DNA from: Anthopleura xanthogrammica
Lineage: Eukaryota > Cnidaria > Anthozoa > Actiniaria > Actiniidae
Reading direction: 5' to 3'
Assembly: GCA_964019055.1 (NCBI GenBank)
Contig: OZ025219.1
Coordinates: 4,421,868 to 4,485,867, forward strand
Length of the DNA: 64,000 nt
The notes beneath the pieces were generated by a model. The model was not told the origin of the DNA and did not search any database. It was given only the letters and a program-made list of their open reading frames with translations. Both the position numbers and the translations under genes were made by a program. Shown piece after piece: positions 21,069 to 34,564 of the stretch (within the stretch, counting starts at the first letter, position 1; each line of letters opens with the position of its first letter).

Positions 21069-22388
21069 AAGCTTTTTAGCCCAAAAAACTGAAAAATGGC
21101 CATTTTGGCTCTCAAAACCAGGTTTTTCGCTGACGGCGTGACCTGTTTGCTGAAACCCCCACTTTTTGCTCATGAAAATACCTCTTGAGATAAAAACACG
21201 ACTTTTTGGCGAAAAAAAATGGGGTTTTGGCTGAGTAAAGGTGCTTTTTGGTCAAAAAAAAACTGTTTTTTGCTGACAAAATTGGAAATTTGCTGAGAAT
21301 TTTCTTTTGCTCAAAACACCACGTTTTCACTGCTAAACGCAAGTTTTGGACGACAAAAGCGCATTTTAGGTGTCCAAAACACTGTTTTGCTGGAAAAAAA
21401 AGCTTTTTAGCCCAAAAAACTGAAAAATGGCCATTTTGGCTCTCAAAACCAGGTTTTTCGCTGACGGCGTGACCTGTTTGCTGAAACGCCCACTTTTTGC
21501 TCATGAAAATACCTCTTGAGATAAAAACACGACTTTTTGGCGAAAAAAAATGGGGTTTTGGCTGAGTAAAGGTGCTTTTTGGTCAAAAAAACTGTTTTTT
21601 GCTGACAAAATTGGAAATTTGCTGAGAATTTTCTTTTGCTCAAAACACCACGTTTTCACTGCTAAACGCAAGTTTTGGACGACAAAAGCACATTTTAGGT
21701 GTCCAAAACACTGTTTTGCTGGAGAAAAAAGCTTTTTAGCCCAAAAAACTGAAAAATGGCCATTTTGGCTCTCAAAACCAGGTTTTTCGCTGACGGCGTG
21801 ACCTGTTTGCTGAAACCCCCACTTTTTGCTCATGAAAATACCTCTTGAGATAAAAACACGACTTTTTGGCGAAAAAAAATGGGGTTTTGGCTGAGTAAAG
21901 GTGCTTTTTGGTCAAAAAAACTGTTTTTTGCTGACAAAATTGGAAATTTGCTGAGAATTTTCTTTTGCTCAAAACACCACGTTTTCACTGCTAAACGCAA
22001 GTTTTGGACGACAAAAGCACATTTTAGGTGTCCAAAACACTGTTTTGCTGGAAAAAAAAGCTTTTTAGCCCAAAAAACTGAAAAATGGCCATTTTGGCTC
22101 TCAAAACCAGGTTTTTCGCTGACGGCGTGACCTGTTTGCTGAAACCCCCACTTTTTGCTCATGAAAATACCTCTTGAGATAAAAACACGACTTTTTGGCG
22201 AAAAAAAATGGGGTTTTGGCTGAGTAAAGGTGCTTTTTGGTCAAAAAAAAACTGTTTTTTGCTGACAAAATTGGAAATTTGCTGAGAATTTTCTTTTGCT
22301 CAAAACACCACGTTTTCACTGCTAAACGCAAGTTTTGGACGACAAAAGCACATTTTAGGTGTCCAAAACACTGTTTTGCTGGAAAAAA
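21069..22388 (+). repeat. Degenerate tetramer remnant (M65-M68)
   Basis: M65 (331 bp, A9, private G291 as AGCGCATTTT near 21361), M66 (329 bp, G89 and G325), M67 (329 bp, plain) and M68 (331 bp, A9) resemble the tetramer with lost or reshuffled tags. The A9 variant is not seen to the right of M68, so this block is the decaying edge of the tetramer domain. Confidence 0.65.
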
Positions 22389-25300
22389 AAGCTTTTTAGC
22401 CCAAAAAACTGAAAAATGGCCATTTTGGCTCTCAAAACCAGGTTTTTCGCTGACGGCGTGACCTGTTTGCTGAAACGCCCACTTTTTGCTCATGAAAATA
22501 CCTCTTGAGATAAAAACACGACTTTTTGGCGAAAAAAAATGGGGTTTTGGCTGAGTAAAGGTGCTTTTTGGTCAAAAAAACTGTTTTTTGCTGACAAAAT
22601 TGGAAATTTGCTGAGAATTTTCTTTTGCTCAAAACACCACGTTTTCACTGCTAAACGCAAGTTTTGGACGACAAAAGCACATTTTAGGTGTCCAAAACAC
22701 TGTTTTGCTGGAAAAAAAAGCTTTTTAGCCCAAAAAACTGAAAAATGGCCATTTTGGCTCTCAAAACCAGGTTTTTCGCTGACGGCGTGACCTGTTTGCT
22801 GAAACCCCCACTTTTTGCTCATGAAAATACCTCTTGAGATAAAAACACGACTTTTTGGCGAAAAAAAATGGGCTTTTGGCTGAGTAAAGGTGCTTTTTGG
22901 TCAAAAAAACTGTTTTTTGCTGACAAAATTGGAAATTTGCTGAGAATTTTCTTTTGCTCAAAACACCACGTTTTCACTGCTAAACGCAAGTTTTGGACGA
23001 CAAAAGCACATTTTAGGTGTCCAAAACACTGTTTTGCTGGAAAAAAAAGCTTTTTAGCCCAAAAAACTGAAAAATGGCCATTTTGGCTCTCAAAACCAGG
23101 TTTTTCGCTGACGGCGTGACCTGTTTGCTGAAACGCCCACTTTTTGCTCATGAAAATACCTCTTGAGATAAAAACACGACTTTTTGGCGAAAAAAAATGG
23201 GGTTTTGGCTGAGTAAAGGTGCTTTTTGGTCAAAAAAACTGTTTTTTGCTGACAAAATTGGAAATTTGCTGAGAATTTTCTTTTGCTCAAAACACCACGT
23301 TTTCACTGCTAAACGCAAGTTTTGGACGACAAAAGCACATTTTAGGTGTCCAAAACACTGTTTTGCTGGAAAAAAAAGCTTTTTAGCCCAAAAAACTGAA
23401 AAATGGCCATTTTGGCTCTCAAAACCAGGTTTTTCGCTGACGGCGTGACCTGTTTGCTGAAACCCCCACTTTTTGCTCATGAAAATACCTCTTGAGATAA
23501 AAACACGACTTTTTGGCGAAAAAAAATGGGGTTTTGGCTGAGTAAAGGTGCTTTTTGGTCAAAAAAACTGTTTTTTGCTGACAAAATTGGAAATTTGCTG
23601 AGAATTTTCTTTTGCTCAAAACACCACGTTTTCACTGCTAAACGCAAGTTTTGGACGACAAAAGCACATTTTAGGTGTCCAAAACACTGTTTTGCTGGGA
23701 AAAAAAGCTTTTTAGCCCAAAAAACTGAAAAATGGCCATTTTGGCTCTCAAAACCAGGTTTTTCGCTGACGGCGTGACCTGTTTGCTGAAACCCCCACTT
23801 TTTGCTCATGAAAATACCTCTTGAGATAAAAACACGACTTTTTGGCGAAAAAAAATGGGGTTTTGGCTGAGTAAAGGTGCTTTTTGGTCAAAAAAACTGT
23901 TTTTTGCTGACAAAATTGGAAATTTGCTGAGAATTTTCTTTTGCTCAAAACACCACGTTTTCACTGCTAAACGCAAGTTTTGGACGACAAAAGCACATTT
24001 TAGGTGTCCAAAACACTGTTTTGCTGGAAAAAAAAGCTTTTTAGCCCAAAAAACTGAAAAATGGCCATTTTGGCTCTCAAAACCAGGTTTTTCGCTGACG
24101 GCGTGACCTGTTTGCTGAAACGCCCACTTTTTGCTCATGAAAATACCTCTTGAGATAAAAACACGACTTTTTGGCGAAAAAAAATGGGGTTTTGGCTGAG
24201 TAAAGGTGCTTTTTGGTCAAAAAAACTGTTTTTTGCTGACAAAATTGGAAATTTGCTGAGAATTTTCTTTTGCTCAAAACACCACGTTTTCACTGCTAAA
24301 CGCAAGTTTTGGACGACAAAAGCACATTTTAGGTGTCCAAAACACTGTTTTGCTGGAAAAAAAAGCTTTTTAGCCCAAAAAACTGAAAAATGGCCATTTT
24401 GGCTCTCAAAACCAGGTTTTTCGCTGACGGCGTGACCTGTTTGCTGAAACCCCCACTTTTTGCTCATGAAAATACCTCTTGAGATAAAAACACGACTTTT
24501 TGGCGAAAAAAAATGGGGTTTTGGCTTAGTAAAGGTGCTTTTTGGTCAAAAAAACTGTTTTTTGCTGACAAAATTGGAAATTTGCTGAGAATTTTCTTTT
24601 GCTCAAAACACCACGTTTTCACTGCTAAACGCAAGTTTTGGACGACAAAAGCACATTTTAGGTGTCCAAAACACTGTTTTGCTGGAAAAAAAAGCTTTTT
24701 AGCCCAAAAAACTGAAAAATGGCCATTTTGGCTCTCAAAACCAGGTTTTTCGCTGACGGCGTGACCTGTTTGCTGAAACCCCCACTTTTTGCTCATGAAA
24801 ATACCTCTTGAGATAAAAACACGACTTTTTGGCGAAAAAAAATGGGGTTTTGGCTGAGTAAAGGTGCTTTTTGGTCAAAAAAACTGTTTTTTGCTGACAA
24901 AATTGGAAATTTGCTGAGAATTTTCTTTTGCTCAAAACACCACGTTTTCACTGCTAAACGCAAGTTTTGGACGACAAAAGCACATTTTAGGTGTCCAAAA
25001 CACTGTTTTGCTGGAAAAAAAGGCTTTTTAGCCCAAAAAACTGAAAAATGGCCATTTTGGCTCTCAAAACCAGGTTTTTCGCTGACGGCGTGACCTGTTT
25101 GCTGAAACGCCCACTTTTTGCTCATGAAAATACCTCTTGAGATAAAAACACGACTTTTTGGCGAAAAAAAATGGGGTTTTGGCTGAGTAAAGGTGCTTTT
25201 TGGTCAAAAAAACTGTTTTTTGCTGACAAAATTGGAAATTTGCTGAGAATTTTCTTTTGCTCAAAACACCACGTTTTCACTGCTAAACGCAAGTTTTGGA

Positions 25301-28300
25301 CGACAAAAGGACATTTTAGGTGTCCAAAACACTGTTTTGCTGGAAAAAAAAGCTTTTTAGCCCAAAAAACTGAAAAATGGCCATTTTGGCTCTCAAAACC
25401 AGGTTTTTCGCTGACGGCGTGACCTGTTTGCTGAAACCCCCACTTTTTGCTCATGAAAATACCTCTTGAGATAAAAACACGACTTTTTGGCGAAAAAAAA
25501 TGGGGTTTTGGCTGAGTAAAGGTGCTTTTTGGTCAAAAAAACTGTTTTTTGCTGACAAAATTGGAAATTTGCTGAGAATTTTCTTTTGCTCAAAACACCA
25601 CGTTTTCACTGCTAAACGCAAGTTTTGGACGACAAAAGCACATTTTAGGTGTCCAAAACACTGTTTTGCTGGAAAAAAAAGCTTTTTAGCCCAAAAAACT
25701 GAAAAATGGCCATTTTGGCTCTCAAAACCAGGTTTTTCGCTGACGGCGTGACCTGTTTGCTGAAACCCCCACTTTTTGCTCATGAAAATACCTCTTGAGA
25801 TAAAAACACGACTTTTTGGCGAAAAAAAATGGGGTTTTGGCTGAGTAAAGGTGCTTTTTGGTCAAAAAAACTGTTTTTTGCTGACAAAATTGGAAATTTG
25901 CTGAGAATTTTCTTTTGCTCAAAACACCACGTTTTCACTGCTAAACGCAAGTTTTGGACGACAAAAGGACATTTTAGGTGTCCAAAACACTGTTTTGCTG
26001 GAAAAAAAAGCTTTTTAGCCCAAAAAACTGAAAAATGGCCATTTTGGCTCTCAAAACCAGGTTTTTCGCTGACGGCGTGACCTGTTTGCTGAAACCCCCA
26101 CTTTTTGCTCATGAAAATACCTCTTGAGATAAAAACACGACTTTTTGGCGAAAAAAAATGGGGTTTTGGCTGAGTAAAGGTGCTTTTTGGTCAAAAAAAC
26201 TGTTTTTTGCTGACAAAATTGGAAATTTGCTGAGAATTTTCTTTTGCTCAAAACACCACGTTTTCACTGCTAAACGCAAGTTTTGGACGACAAAAGGACA
26301 TTTTAGGTGTCCAAAACACTGTTTTGCTGGAAAAAAAAGCTTTTTAGCCCAAAAAACTGAAAAATGGCCATTTTGGCTCTCAAAACCAGGTTTTTCGCTG
26401 ACGGCGTGACCTGTTTGCTGAAACCCCCACTTTTTGCTCATGAAAATACCTCTTGAGATAAAAACACGACTTTTTGGCGAAAAAAAATGGGGTTTTGGCT
26501 GAGTAAAGGTGCTTTTTGGTCAAAAAAACTGTTTTTTGCTGACAAAATTGGAAATTTGCTGAGAATTTTCTTTTGCTCAAAACACCACGTTTTCACTGCT
26601 AAACGCAAGTTTTGGACGACAAAAGCACATTTTAGGTGTCCAAAACACTGTTTTGCTGGAAAAAAAAGCTTTTTAGCCCAAAAAACTGAAAAATGGCCAT
26701 TTTGGCTCTCAAAACCAGGTTTTTCGCTGACGGCGTGACCTGTTTGCTGAAACCCCCACTTTTTGCTCATGAAAATACCTCTTGAGATAAAAACACGACT
26801 TTTTGGCGAAAAAAAATGGGGTTTTGGCTGAGTAAAGGTGCTTTTTGGTCAAAAAAACTGTTTTTTGCTGACAAAATTGGAAATTTGCTGAGAATTTTCT
26901 TTTGCTCAAAACACCACGTTTTCACTGCTAAACGCAAGTTTTGGACGACAAAAGCACATTTTAGGTGTCCAAAACACTGTTTTGCTGGAAAAAAAAGCTT
27001 TTTAGCCCAAAAAACTGAAAAATGGCCATTTTGGCTCTCAAAACCAGGTTTTTCGCTGACGGCGTGACCTGTTTGCTGAAACGCCCACTTTTTGCTCATG
27101 AAAATACCTCTTGAGATAAAAACACGACTTTTTGGCGAAAAAAAATGGGGTTTTGGCTGAGTAAAGGTGCTTTTTGGTCAAAAAAACTGTTTTTTGCTGA
27201 CAAAATTGGAAATTTGCTGAGAATTTTCTTTTGCTCAAAACACCACGTTTTCACTGCTAAACGCAAGTTTTGGACGACAAAAGCACATTTTAGGTGTCCA
27301 AAACACTGTTTTGCTGGAAAAAAAAGCTTTTTAGCCCAAAAAACTGAAAAATGGCCATTTTGGCTCTCAAAACCAGGTTTTTCGCTGACGGCGTGACCTG
27401 TTTGCTGAAACCCCCACTTTTTGCTCATGAAAATACCTCTTGAGATAAAAACACGACTTTTTGGCGAAAAAAAATGGGGTTTTGGCTGAGTAAAGGTGCT
27501 TTTTGGTCAAAAAAACTGTTTTTTGCTGACAAAATTGGAAATTTGCTGAGAATTTTCTTTTGCTCAAAACACCACGTTTTCACTGCTAAACGCAAGTTTT
27601 GGACGACAAAAGCACATTTTAGGTGTCCAAAACACTGTTTTGCTGGAAAAAAAAGCTTTTTAGCCCAAAAAACTGAAAAATGGCCATTTTGGCTCTCAAA
27701 ACCAGGTTTTTCGCTGACGGCGTGACCTGTTTGCTGAAACCCCCACTTTTTGCTCATGAAAATACCTCTTGAGATAAAAACACGACTTTTTGGCGAAAAA
27801 AAATGGGGTTTTGGCTGAGTAAAGGTGCTTTTTGGTCAAAAAAACTGTTTTTTGCTGACAAAATTGGAAATTTGCTGAGAATTTTCTTTTGCTCAAAACA
27901 CCACGTTTTCACTGCTAAACGCAAGTTTTGGACGACAAAAGCACATTTTAGGTGTCCAAAACACTGTTTTGCTGGAAAAAAAAGCTTTTTAGCCCAAAAA
28001 ACTGAAAAATGGCCATTTTGGCTCTCAAAACCAGGTTTTTCGCTGACGGCGTGACCTGTTTGCTGAAACCCCCACTTTTTGCTCATGAAAATACCTCTTG
28101 AGATAAAAACACGACTTTTTGGCGAAAAAAAATGGGGTTTTGGCTGAGTAAAGGTGCTTTTTGGTCAAAAAAACTGTTTTTTGCTGACAAAATTGGAAAT
28201 TTGCTGAGAATTTTCTTTTGCTCAAAACACCACGTTTTCACTGCTAAACGCAAGTTTTGGACGACAAAAGCACATTTTAGGTGTCCAAAACACTGTTTTG

Positions 28301-29956
28301 CTGGGAAAAAAAGCTTTTTAGCCCAAAAAACTGAAAAATGGCCATTTTGGCTCTCAAAACCAGGTTTTTCGCTGACGGCGTGACCTGTTTGCTGAAACCC
28401 CCACTTTTTGCTCATGAAAATACCTCTTGAGATAAAAACACGACTTTTTGGCGAAAAAAAATGGGGTTTTGGCTGAGTAAAGGTGCTTTTTGGTCAAAAA
28501 AACTGTTTTTTGCTGACAAAATTGGAAATTTGCTGAGAATTTTCTTTTGCTCAAAACACCACGTTTTCACTGCTAAACGCAAGTTTTGGACGACAAAAGC
28601 ACATTTTAGGTGTCCAAAACACTGTTTTGCTGGAAAAAAAAGCTTTTTAGCCCAAAAAACTGAAAAATGGCCATTTTGGCTCTCAAAACCAGGTTTTTCG
28701 CTGACGGCGTGACCTGTTTGCTGAAACCCCCACTTTTTGCTCATGAAAATACCTCTTGAGATAAAAACACGACTTTTTGGCGAAAAAAAATGGGGTTTTG
28801 GCTGAGTAAAGGTGCTTTTTGGTCCAAAAAACTGTTTTTTGCTGACAAAATTGGAAATTTGCTGAGAATTTTCTTTTGCTCAAAACACCACGTTTTCACT
28901 GCTAAACGCAAGTTTTGGACGACAAAAGCACATTTTAGGTGTCCAAAACACTGTTTTGCTGGAAAAAAAAGCTTTTTAGCCCAAAAAACTGAAAAATGGC
29001 CATTTTGGCTCTCAAAACCAGGTTTTTCGCTGACGGCGTGACCTGTTTGCTGAAACGCCCACTTTTTGCTCATGAAAATACCTCTTGAGATAAAAACACG
29101 ACTTTTTGGCGAAAAAAAATGGGGTTTTGGCTGAGTAAAGGTGCTTTTTGGTCAAAAAAACTGTTTTTTGCTGACAAAATTGGAAATTTGCTGAGAATTT
29201 TCTTTTGCTCAAAACACCACGTTTTCACTGCTAAACGCAAGTTTTGGACGACAAAAGCACATTTTAGGTGTCCAAAACACTGTTTTGCTGGAAAAAAAAG
29301 CTTTTTATCCCAAAAAACTGAAAAATGGCCATTTTGGCTCTCAAAACCAGGTTTTTCGCTGACGGCGTGACCTGTTTGCTGAAACCCCCACTTTTTGCTC
29401 ATGAAAATACCTCTTGAGATAAAAACACGACTTTTTGGCGAAAAAAAAATGGGGTTTTGGCTGAGTAAAGGTGCTTTTTGGTCAAAAAAACTGTTTTTTG
29501 CTGACAAAATTGGAAATTTGCTGAGAATTTTCTTTTGCTCAAAACACCACGTTTTCACTGCTAAACGCAAGTTTTGGACGACAAAAGCACATTTTAGGTG
29601 TCCAAAACACTGTTTTGCTGGAAAAAAAAGCTTTTTAGCCCAAAAAACTGAAAAATGGCCATTTTGGCTCTCAAAACCAGGTTTTTCGCTGACGGCGTGA
29701 CCTGTTTGCTGAAACCCCCACTTTTTGCTCATGAAAATACCTCTTGAGATAAAAACACGACTTTTTGGCGAAAAAAAATGGGGTTTTGGCTGAGTAAAGG
29801 TGCTTTTTGGTCAAAAAAACTGTTTTTTGCTGACAAAATTGGAAATTTGCTGAGAATTTTCTTTTGCTCAAAACACCACGTTTTCACTGCTAAACGCAAG
29901 TTTTGGACGACAAAAGCACATTTTAGGTGTCCAAAACACTGTTTTGCTGGAAAAAA
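22389..29956 (+). repeat. B array with G89 spaced every 3 or 6 monomers (M69-M91)
   Basis: G89 monomers are M69, M71, M74, M77, M83 and M89, so from M71 the gaps are 3, 3, 6 and 6 monomers (987 or 1974 bp). Other tags: C156 (ATGGGCTTTTGG) in M70, G324 (GCTGGGAAAA) at the ends of M72 and M86, GGCTTAGTAAAG in M75, C186 in M88, TTTTATCCC plus an extra A (330 bp) in M90. M77 starts AGGCTT and so lacks the HindIII-type site. The regular spacing suggests an eroded 3-mer or 6-mer HOR. Confidence 0.7.
25021..26336 (+). repeat. Cluster with G290 variant (M77, M79, M80)
   Basis: Three of four neighbouring monomers read AAAAGGACATTTT instead of AAAAGCACATTTT (near 25310, 25968 and 26297). M78 between them has the usual base. 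The variant occurs nowhere else in the window, so it marks a local expansion of one mutated copy. Confidence 0.8.
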
Positions 29957-32900
29957 AAGCTTTTTAGCCCAAAAAACTGAAAAATGGCCATTTTGGCTCT
30001 CAAAACCAGGTTTTTCGCTGACGGCGTGACCTGTTTGCTGAAACCCCCACTTTTTGCTCATGAAAATACCTCTTGAGATAAAAACACGACTTTTTGGCGA
30101 AAAAAAATGGGGTTTTGGCTGAGTAAACGTGCTTTTTGGTCAAAAAAACTGTTTTTTGCTGACAAAATTGGAAATTTGCTGAGAATTTTCTTTTGCTCAA
30201 AACACCACGTTTTCACTGCTAAACGCAAGTTTTGGACGACAAAAGCACATTTTAGGTGTCCAAAACACTGTTTTGCTGGAAAAAAAAAGCTTTTTAGCCC
30301 AAAAAACTGAAAAATGGCCATTTTGGCTCTCAAAACCAGGTTTTTCGCTGACGGCATGACCTGTTTGCTGAAACGCCCACTTTTTGCTCATGAAAATACC
30401 TCTTGAGATAAAAACACGACTTTTTGGCGAAAAAAAATGGGGTTTTGGCTGAGTAAAGGTGCTTTTTGGTCAAAAAAACTGTTTTTTGCTGACAAAATTG
30501 GAAATTTGCTGAGAATTTTCTTTTGCTCAAAACACCACGTTTTCACTGCTAAACGCAAGTTTTGGACGACAAAAGCACATTTTAGGTGTCCAAAACACTG
30601 TTTTGCTGGAAAAAAAAGCTTTTTAGCCCAAAAAACTGAAAAATGGCCATTTTGGCTCTCAAAACCAGGTTTTTCGCTGACGGCGTGACCTGTTTGCTGA
30701 AACCCCCACTTTTTGCTCATGAAAATACCTCTTGAGATAAAAACACGACTTTTTGGCGAAAAAAAATGGGGTTTTGGCTGAGTAAAGGTGCTTTTTGGTC
30801 AAAAAAACTGTTTTTTGCTGACAAAATTGGAAATTTGCTGAGAATTTTCTTTTGCTCAAAACACCACGTTTTCACTGCTAAACGCAAGTTTTGGACGACA
30901 AAAGCACATTTTAGGTGTCCAAAACACTGTTTTGCTGGAAAAAAAAGCTTTTTAGCCCAAAAAACTGAAAAATGGCCATTTTGGCTCTCAAAACCAGGTT
31001 TTTCGCTGACGGCGTGACCTGTTTGCTGAAACCCCCACTTTTTGCTCATGAAAATACCTCTTGAGATAAAAACACGACTTTTTGGCGAAAAAAAATGGGG
31101 TTTTGGCTGAGTAAAGGTGCTTTTTGGTCAAAAAAACTGTTTTTTGCTGACAAAATTGGAAATTTGCTGAGAATTTTCTTTTGCTCAAAACACCACGTTT
31201 TCACTGCTAAACGCAAGTTTTGGACGACAAAAGCACATTTTAGGTGTCCAAAACACTGTTTTGCTGGAAAAAAAAGCTTTTTAGCCCAAAAAACTGAAAA
31301 ATGGCCATTTTGGCTCTCAAAACCAGGTTTTTCGCTGACGGCGTGACCTGTTTGCTGAAACCCCCACTTTTTGCTCATGAAAATACCTCTTGAGATAAAA
31401 ACACGACTTTTTGGCGAAAAAAAATGGGGTTTTGGCTGAGTAAAGGTGCTTTTTGGTCAAAAAAACTGTTTTTTGCTGACAAAATTGGAAATTTGCTGAG
31501 AATTTTCTTTTGCTCAAAACACCACGTTTTCACTGCTAAACGCAAGTTTTGGACGACAAAAGCACATTTTAGGTGTCCAAAACACTGTTTTGCTGGGAAA
31601 AAAAAGCTTTTTAGCCCAAAAAACTGAAAAATGGCCATTTTGGCTCTCAAAACCAGGTTTTTCGCTGACGGCGTGACCTGTTTCCTGAAACCCCCACTTT
31701 TTGCTCATGAAAATACCTCTTGAGATAAAAACACGACTTTTTGGCGAAAAAAAATGGGGTTTTGGCTGAGTAAAGGTGCTTTTTGGTCAAAAAAACTGTT
31801 TTTTGCTGACAAAATTGGAAATTTGCTGAGAATTTTCTTTTGCTCAAAACACCACGTTTTCACTGCTAAACGCAAGTTTTGGACGACAAAAGCACATTTT
31901 AGGTGTCCAAAACACTGTTTTGCTGGGAAAAAAAGCTTTTTAGCCCAAAAAACTGAAAAATGGCCATTTTGGCTCTCAAAACCAGGTTTTTCGCTGACGG
32001 CGTGACCTGTTTGCTGAAACCCCCACTTTTTGCTCATGAAAATACCTCTTGAGATAAAAACACGACTTTTTGGCGAAAAAAAATGGGGTTTTGGCTGAGT
32101 AAAGGTGCTTTTTGGTCAAAAAAACTGTTTTTTGCTGACAAAATTGGAAATTTGCTGAGAATTTTCTTTTGCTCAAAACACCACGTTTTCACTGCTAAAC
32201 GCAAGTTTTGGACGACAAAAGCACATTTTAGGTGTCCAAAACACTGTTTTGCTGGAAAAAAAAGCTTTTTAGCCCAAAAAACTGAAAAATGGCCATTTTG
32301 GCTCTCAAAACCAGGTTTTTCGCTGACGGCGTGACCTGTTTGCTGAAACCCCCACTTTTTGCTCATGAAAATACCTCTTGAGATAAAAACACGACTTTTT
32401 GGCGAAAAAAAATGGGGTTTTGGCTGAGTAAACGTGCTTTTTGGTCAAAAAAACTGTTTTTTGCTGACAAAATTGGAAATTTGCTGAGAATTTTCTTTTG
32501 CTCAAAACACCACGTTTTCACTGCTTAACGCAAGTTTTGGACGACAAAAGCACATTTTAGGTGTCCAAAACACTGTTTTGCTGGAAAAAAAAGCTTTTTA
32601 GCCCAAAAAACTGAAAAATGGCCATTTTGGCTCTCAAAACCAGGTTTTTCGCTGACGGCGTGACCTGTTTGCTGAAACGCCCACTTTTTGCTCATGAAAA
32701 TACCTCTTGAGATAAAAACACGACTTTTTGGCGAAAAAAAATGGGGTTTTGGCTGAGTAAACGTGCTTTTTGGTCAAAAAAACTGTTTTTTGCTGACAAA
32801 ATTGGAAATTTGCTGAGAATTTTCTTTTGCTCAAAACACCACGTTTTCACTGCTTAACGCAAGTTTTGGACGACAAAAGCACATTTTAGGTGTCCAAAAC

Positions 32901-34564
32901 ACTGTTTTGCTGGAAAAAAAAGCTTTTTAGCCCAAAAAACTGAAAAATGGCCATTTTGGCTCTCAAAACCAGGTTTTTCGCTGACGGCGTGACCTGTTTG
33001 CTGAAACGCCCACTTTTTGCTCATGAAAATACCTCTTGAGATAAAAACACGACTTTTTGGCGAAAAAAAATGGGGTTTTGGCTGAGTAAAGGTGCTTTTT
33101 GGTCAAAAAAACTGTTTTTTGCTGACAAAATTGGAAATTTGCTGAGAATTTTCTTTTGCTCAAAACACCACGTTTTCACTGCTAAACGCAAGTTTTGGAC
33201 GACAAAAGCACATTTTAGGTGTCCAAAACACTGTTTTGCTGGGAAAAAAAGCTTTTTAGCCCAAAAAACTGAAAAATGGCCATTTTGGCTCTCAAAACCA
33301 GGTTTTTCGCTGACGGCGTGACCTGTTTGCTGAAACCCCCACTTTTTGCTCATGAAAATACCTCTTGAGATAAAAACACGACTTTTTGGCGAAAAAAAAT
33401 GGGGTTTTGGCTGAGTAAACGTGCTTTTTGGTCAAAAAAACTGTTTTTTGCTGACAAAATTGGAAATTTGCTGAGAATTTTCTTTTGCTCAAAACACCAC
33501 GTTTTCACTGCTAAACGCAAGTTTTGGACGACAAAAGCACATTTTAGGTGTCCAAAACACTGTTTTGCTGGGAAAAAAAGCTTTTTAGCCCAAAAAACTG
33601 AAAAATGGCCATTTTGGCTCTCAAAACCAGGTTTTTCGCTGACGGCGTGACCTGTTTGCTGAAACGCCCACTTTTTGCTCATGAAAATACCTCTTGAGAT
33701 AAAAACACGATTTTTTGGCGAAAAAAAATGGGGTTTTGGCTGAGTAAAGGTGCTTTTTGGTCAAAAAAACTGTTTTTTGCTGACAAAATTGGAAATTTGC
33801 TGAGAATTTTCTTTTGCTCAAAACACCACGTTTTCACTGCTAAACGCAAGTTTTGGACGACAAAAGCACATTTTAGGTGTCCAAAACACTGTTTTGCTGG
33901 AAAAAAAAGCTTTTTAGCCCAAAAAACTGAAAAATGGCCATTTTGGCTCTCAAAACCAGGTTTTTCGCTGACGGCGTGACCTGTTTGCTGAAACGCCCAC
34001 TTTTTGCTCATGAAAATACCTCTTGAGATAAAAACACGACTTTTTGGCGAAAAAAAATGGGGTTTTGGCTGAGTAAAGGTGCTTTTTGGTCAAAAAAACT
34101 TTTTTTTGCTGACAAAATTGGAAATTTGCTGAGAATTTTCTTTTGCTCAAAACACCACGTTTTCACTGCTAAACGCAAGTTTTGGACGACAAAAGCACAT
34201 TTTAGGTGTCCAAAACACTGTTTTGCTGGAAAAAAAAGCTTTTTAGCCCAAAAAACTGAAAAATGGCCATTTTGGCTCTCAAAACCAGGTTTTTCGCTGA
34301 CGGCGTGACCTGTTTGCTGAAACGCCCACTTTTTGCTCATGAAAATACCTCTTGAGATAAAAACACGACTTTTTGGCGAAAAAAAATGGGGTTTTGGCTG
34401 AGTAAACGTGCTTTTTGGTCAAAAAAACTTTTTTTTGCTGACAAAATTGGAAATTTGCTGAGAATTTTCTTTTGCTCAAAACACCACGTTTTCACTGCTA
34501 AACGCAAGTTTTGGACGACAAAAGCACATTTTAGGTGTCCAAAACACTGTTTTGCTGGAAAAAA
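29957..34564 (+). repeat. Mixed block with C172 and G89 haplotypes (M92-M105)
   Basis: C172 (GAGTAAACGTGC) first appears in M92 and recurs in M99, M100, M102 and M105. G89 is in M93, M100, M101, M103, M104 and M105, so M100 and M105 carry both. M92 and M96 are 330 bp by one extra A at the monomer end. M93 has GGCATGACC at 30355. M97 has TTTCCTG. M104 and M105 have ACTTTTTTTTGC in place of ACTGTTTTTTGC. Haplotype combinations are shuffled, as expected from repeated short-tract conversion. Confidence 0.75.
32262..32919 (+). repeat. Monomer pair with T265 (M99-M100)
   Basis: Both copies read CACTGCTTAACGC instead of CACTGCTAAACGC (near 32525 and 32854). The change creates a TAA in the otherwise open plus-strand frame and interrupts the minus-strand frame as well, and is found only in these two adjacent copies. 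Pos 265 is also the A/C polymorphic site of subfamily A, so three different bases occur there in the window. Confidence 0.85.
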
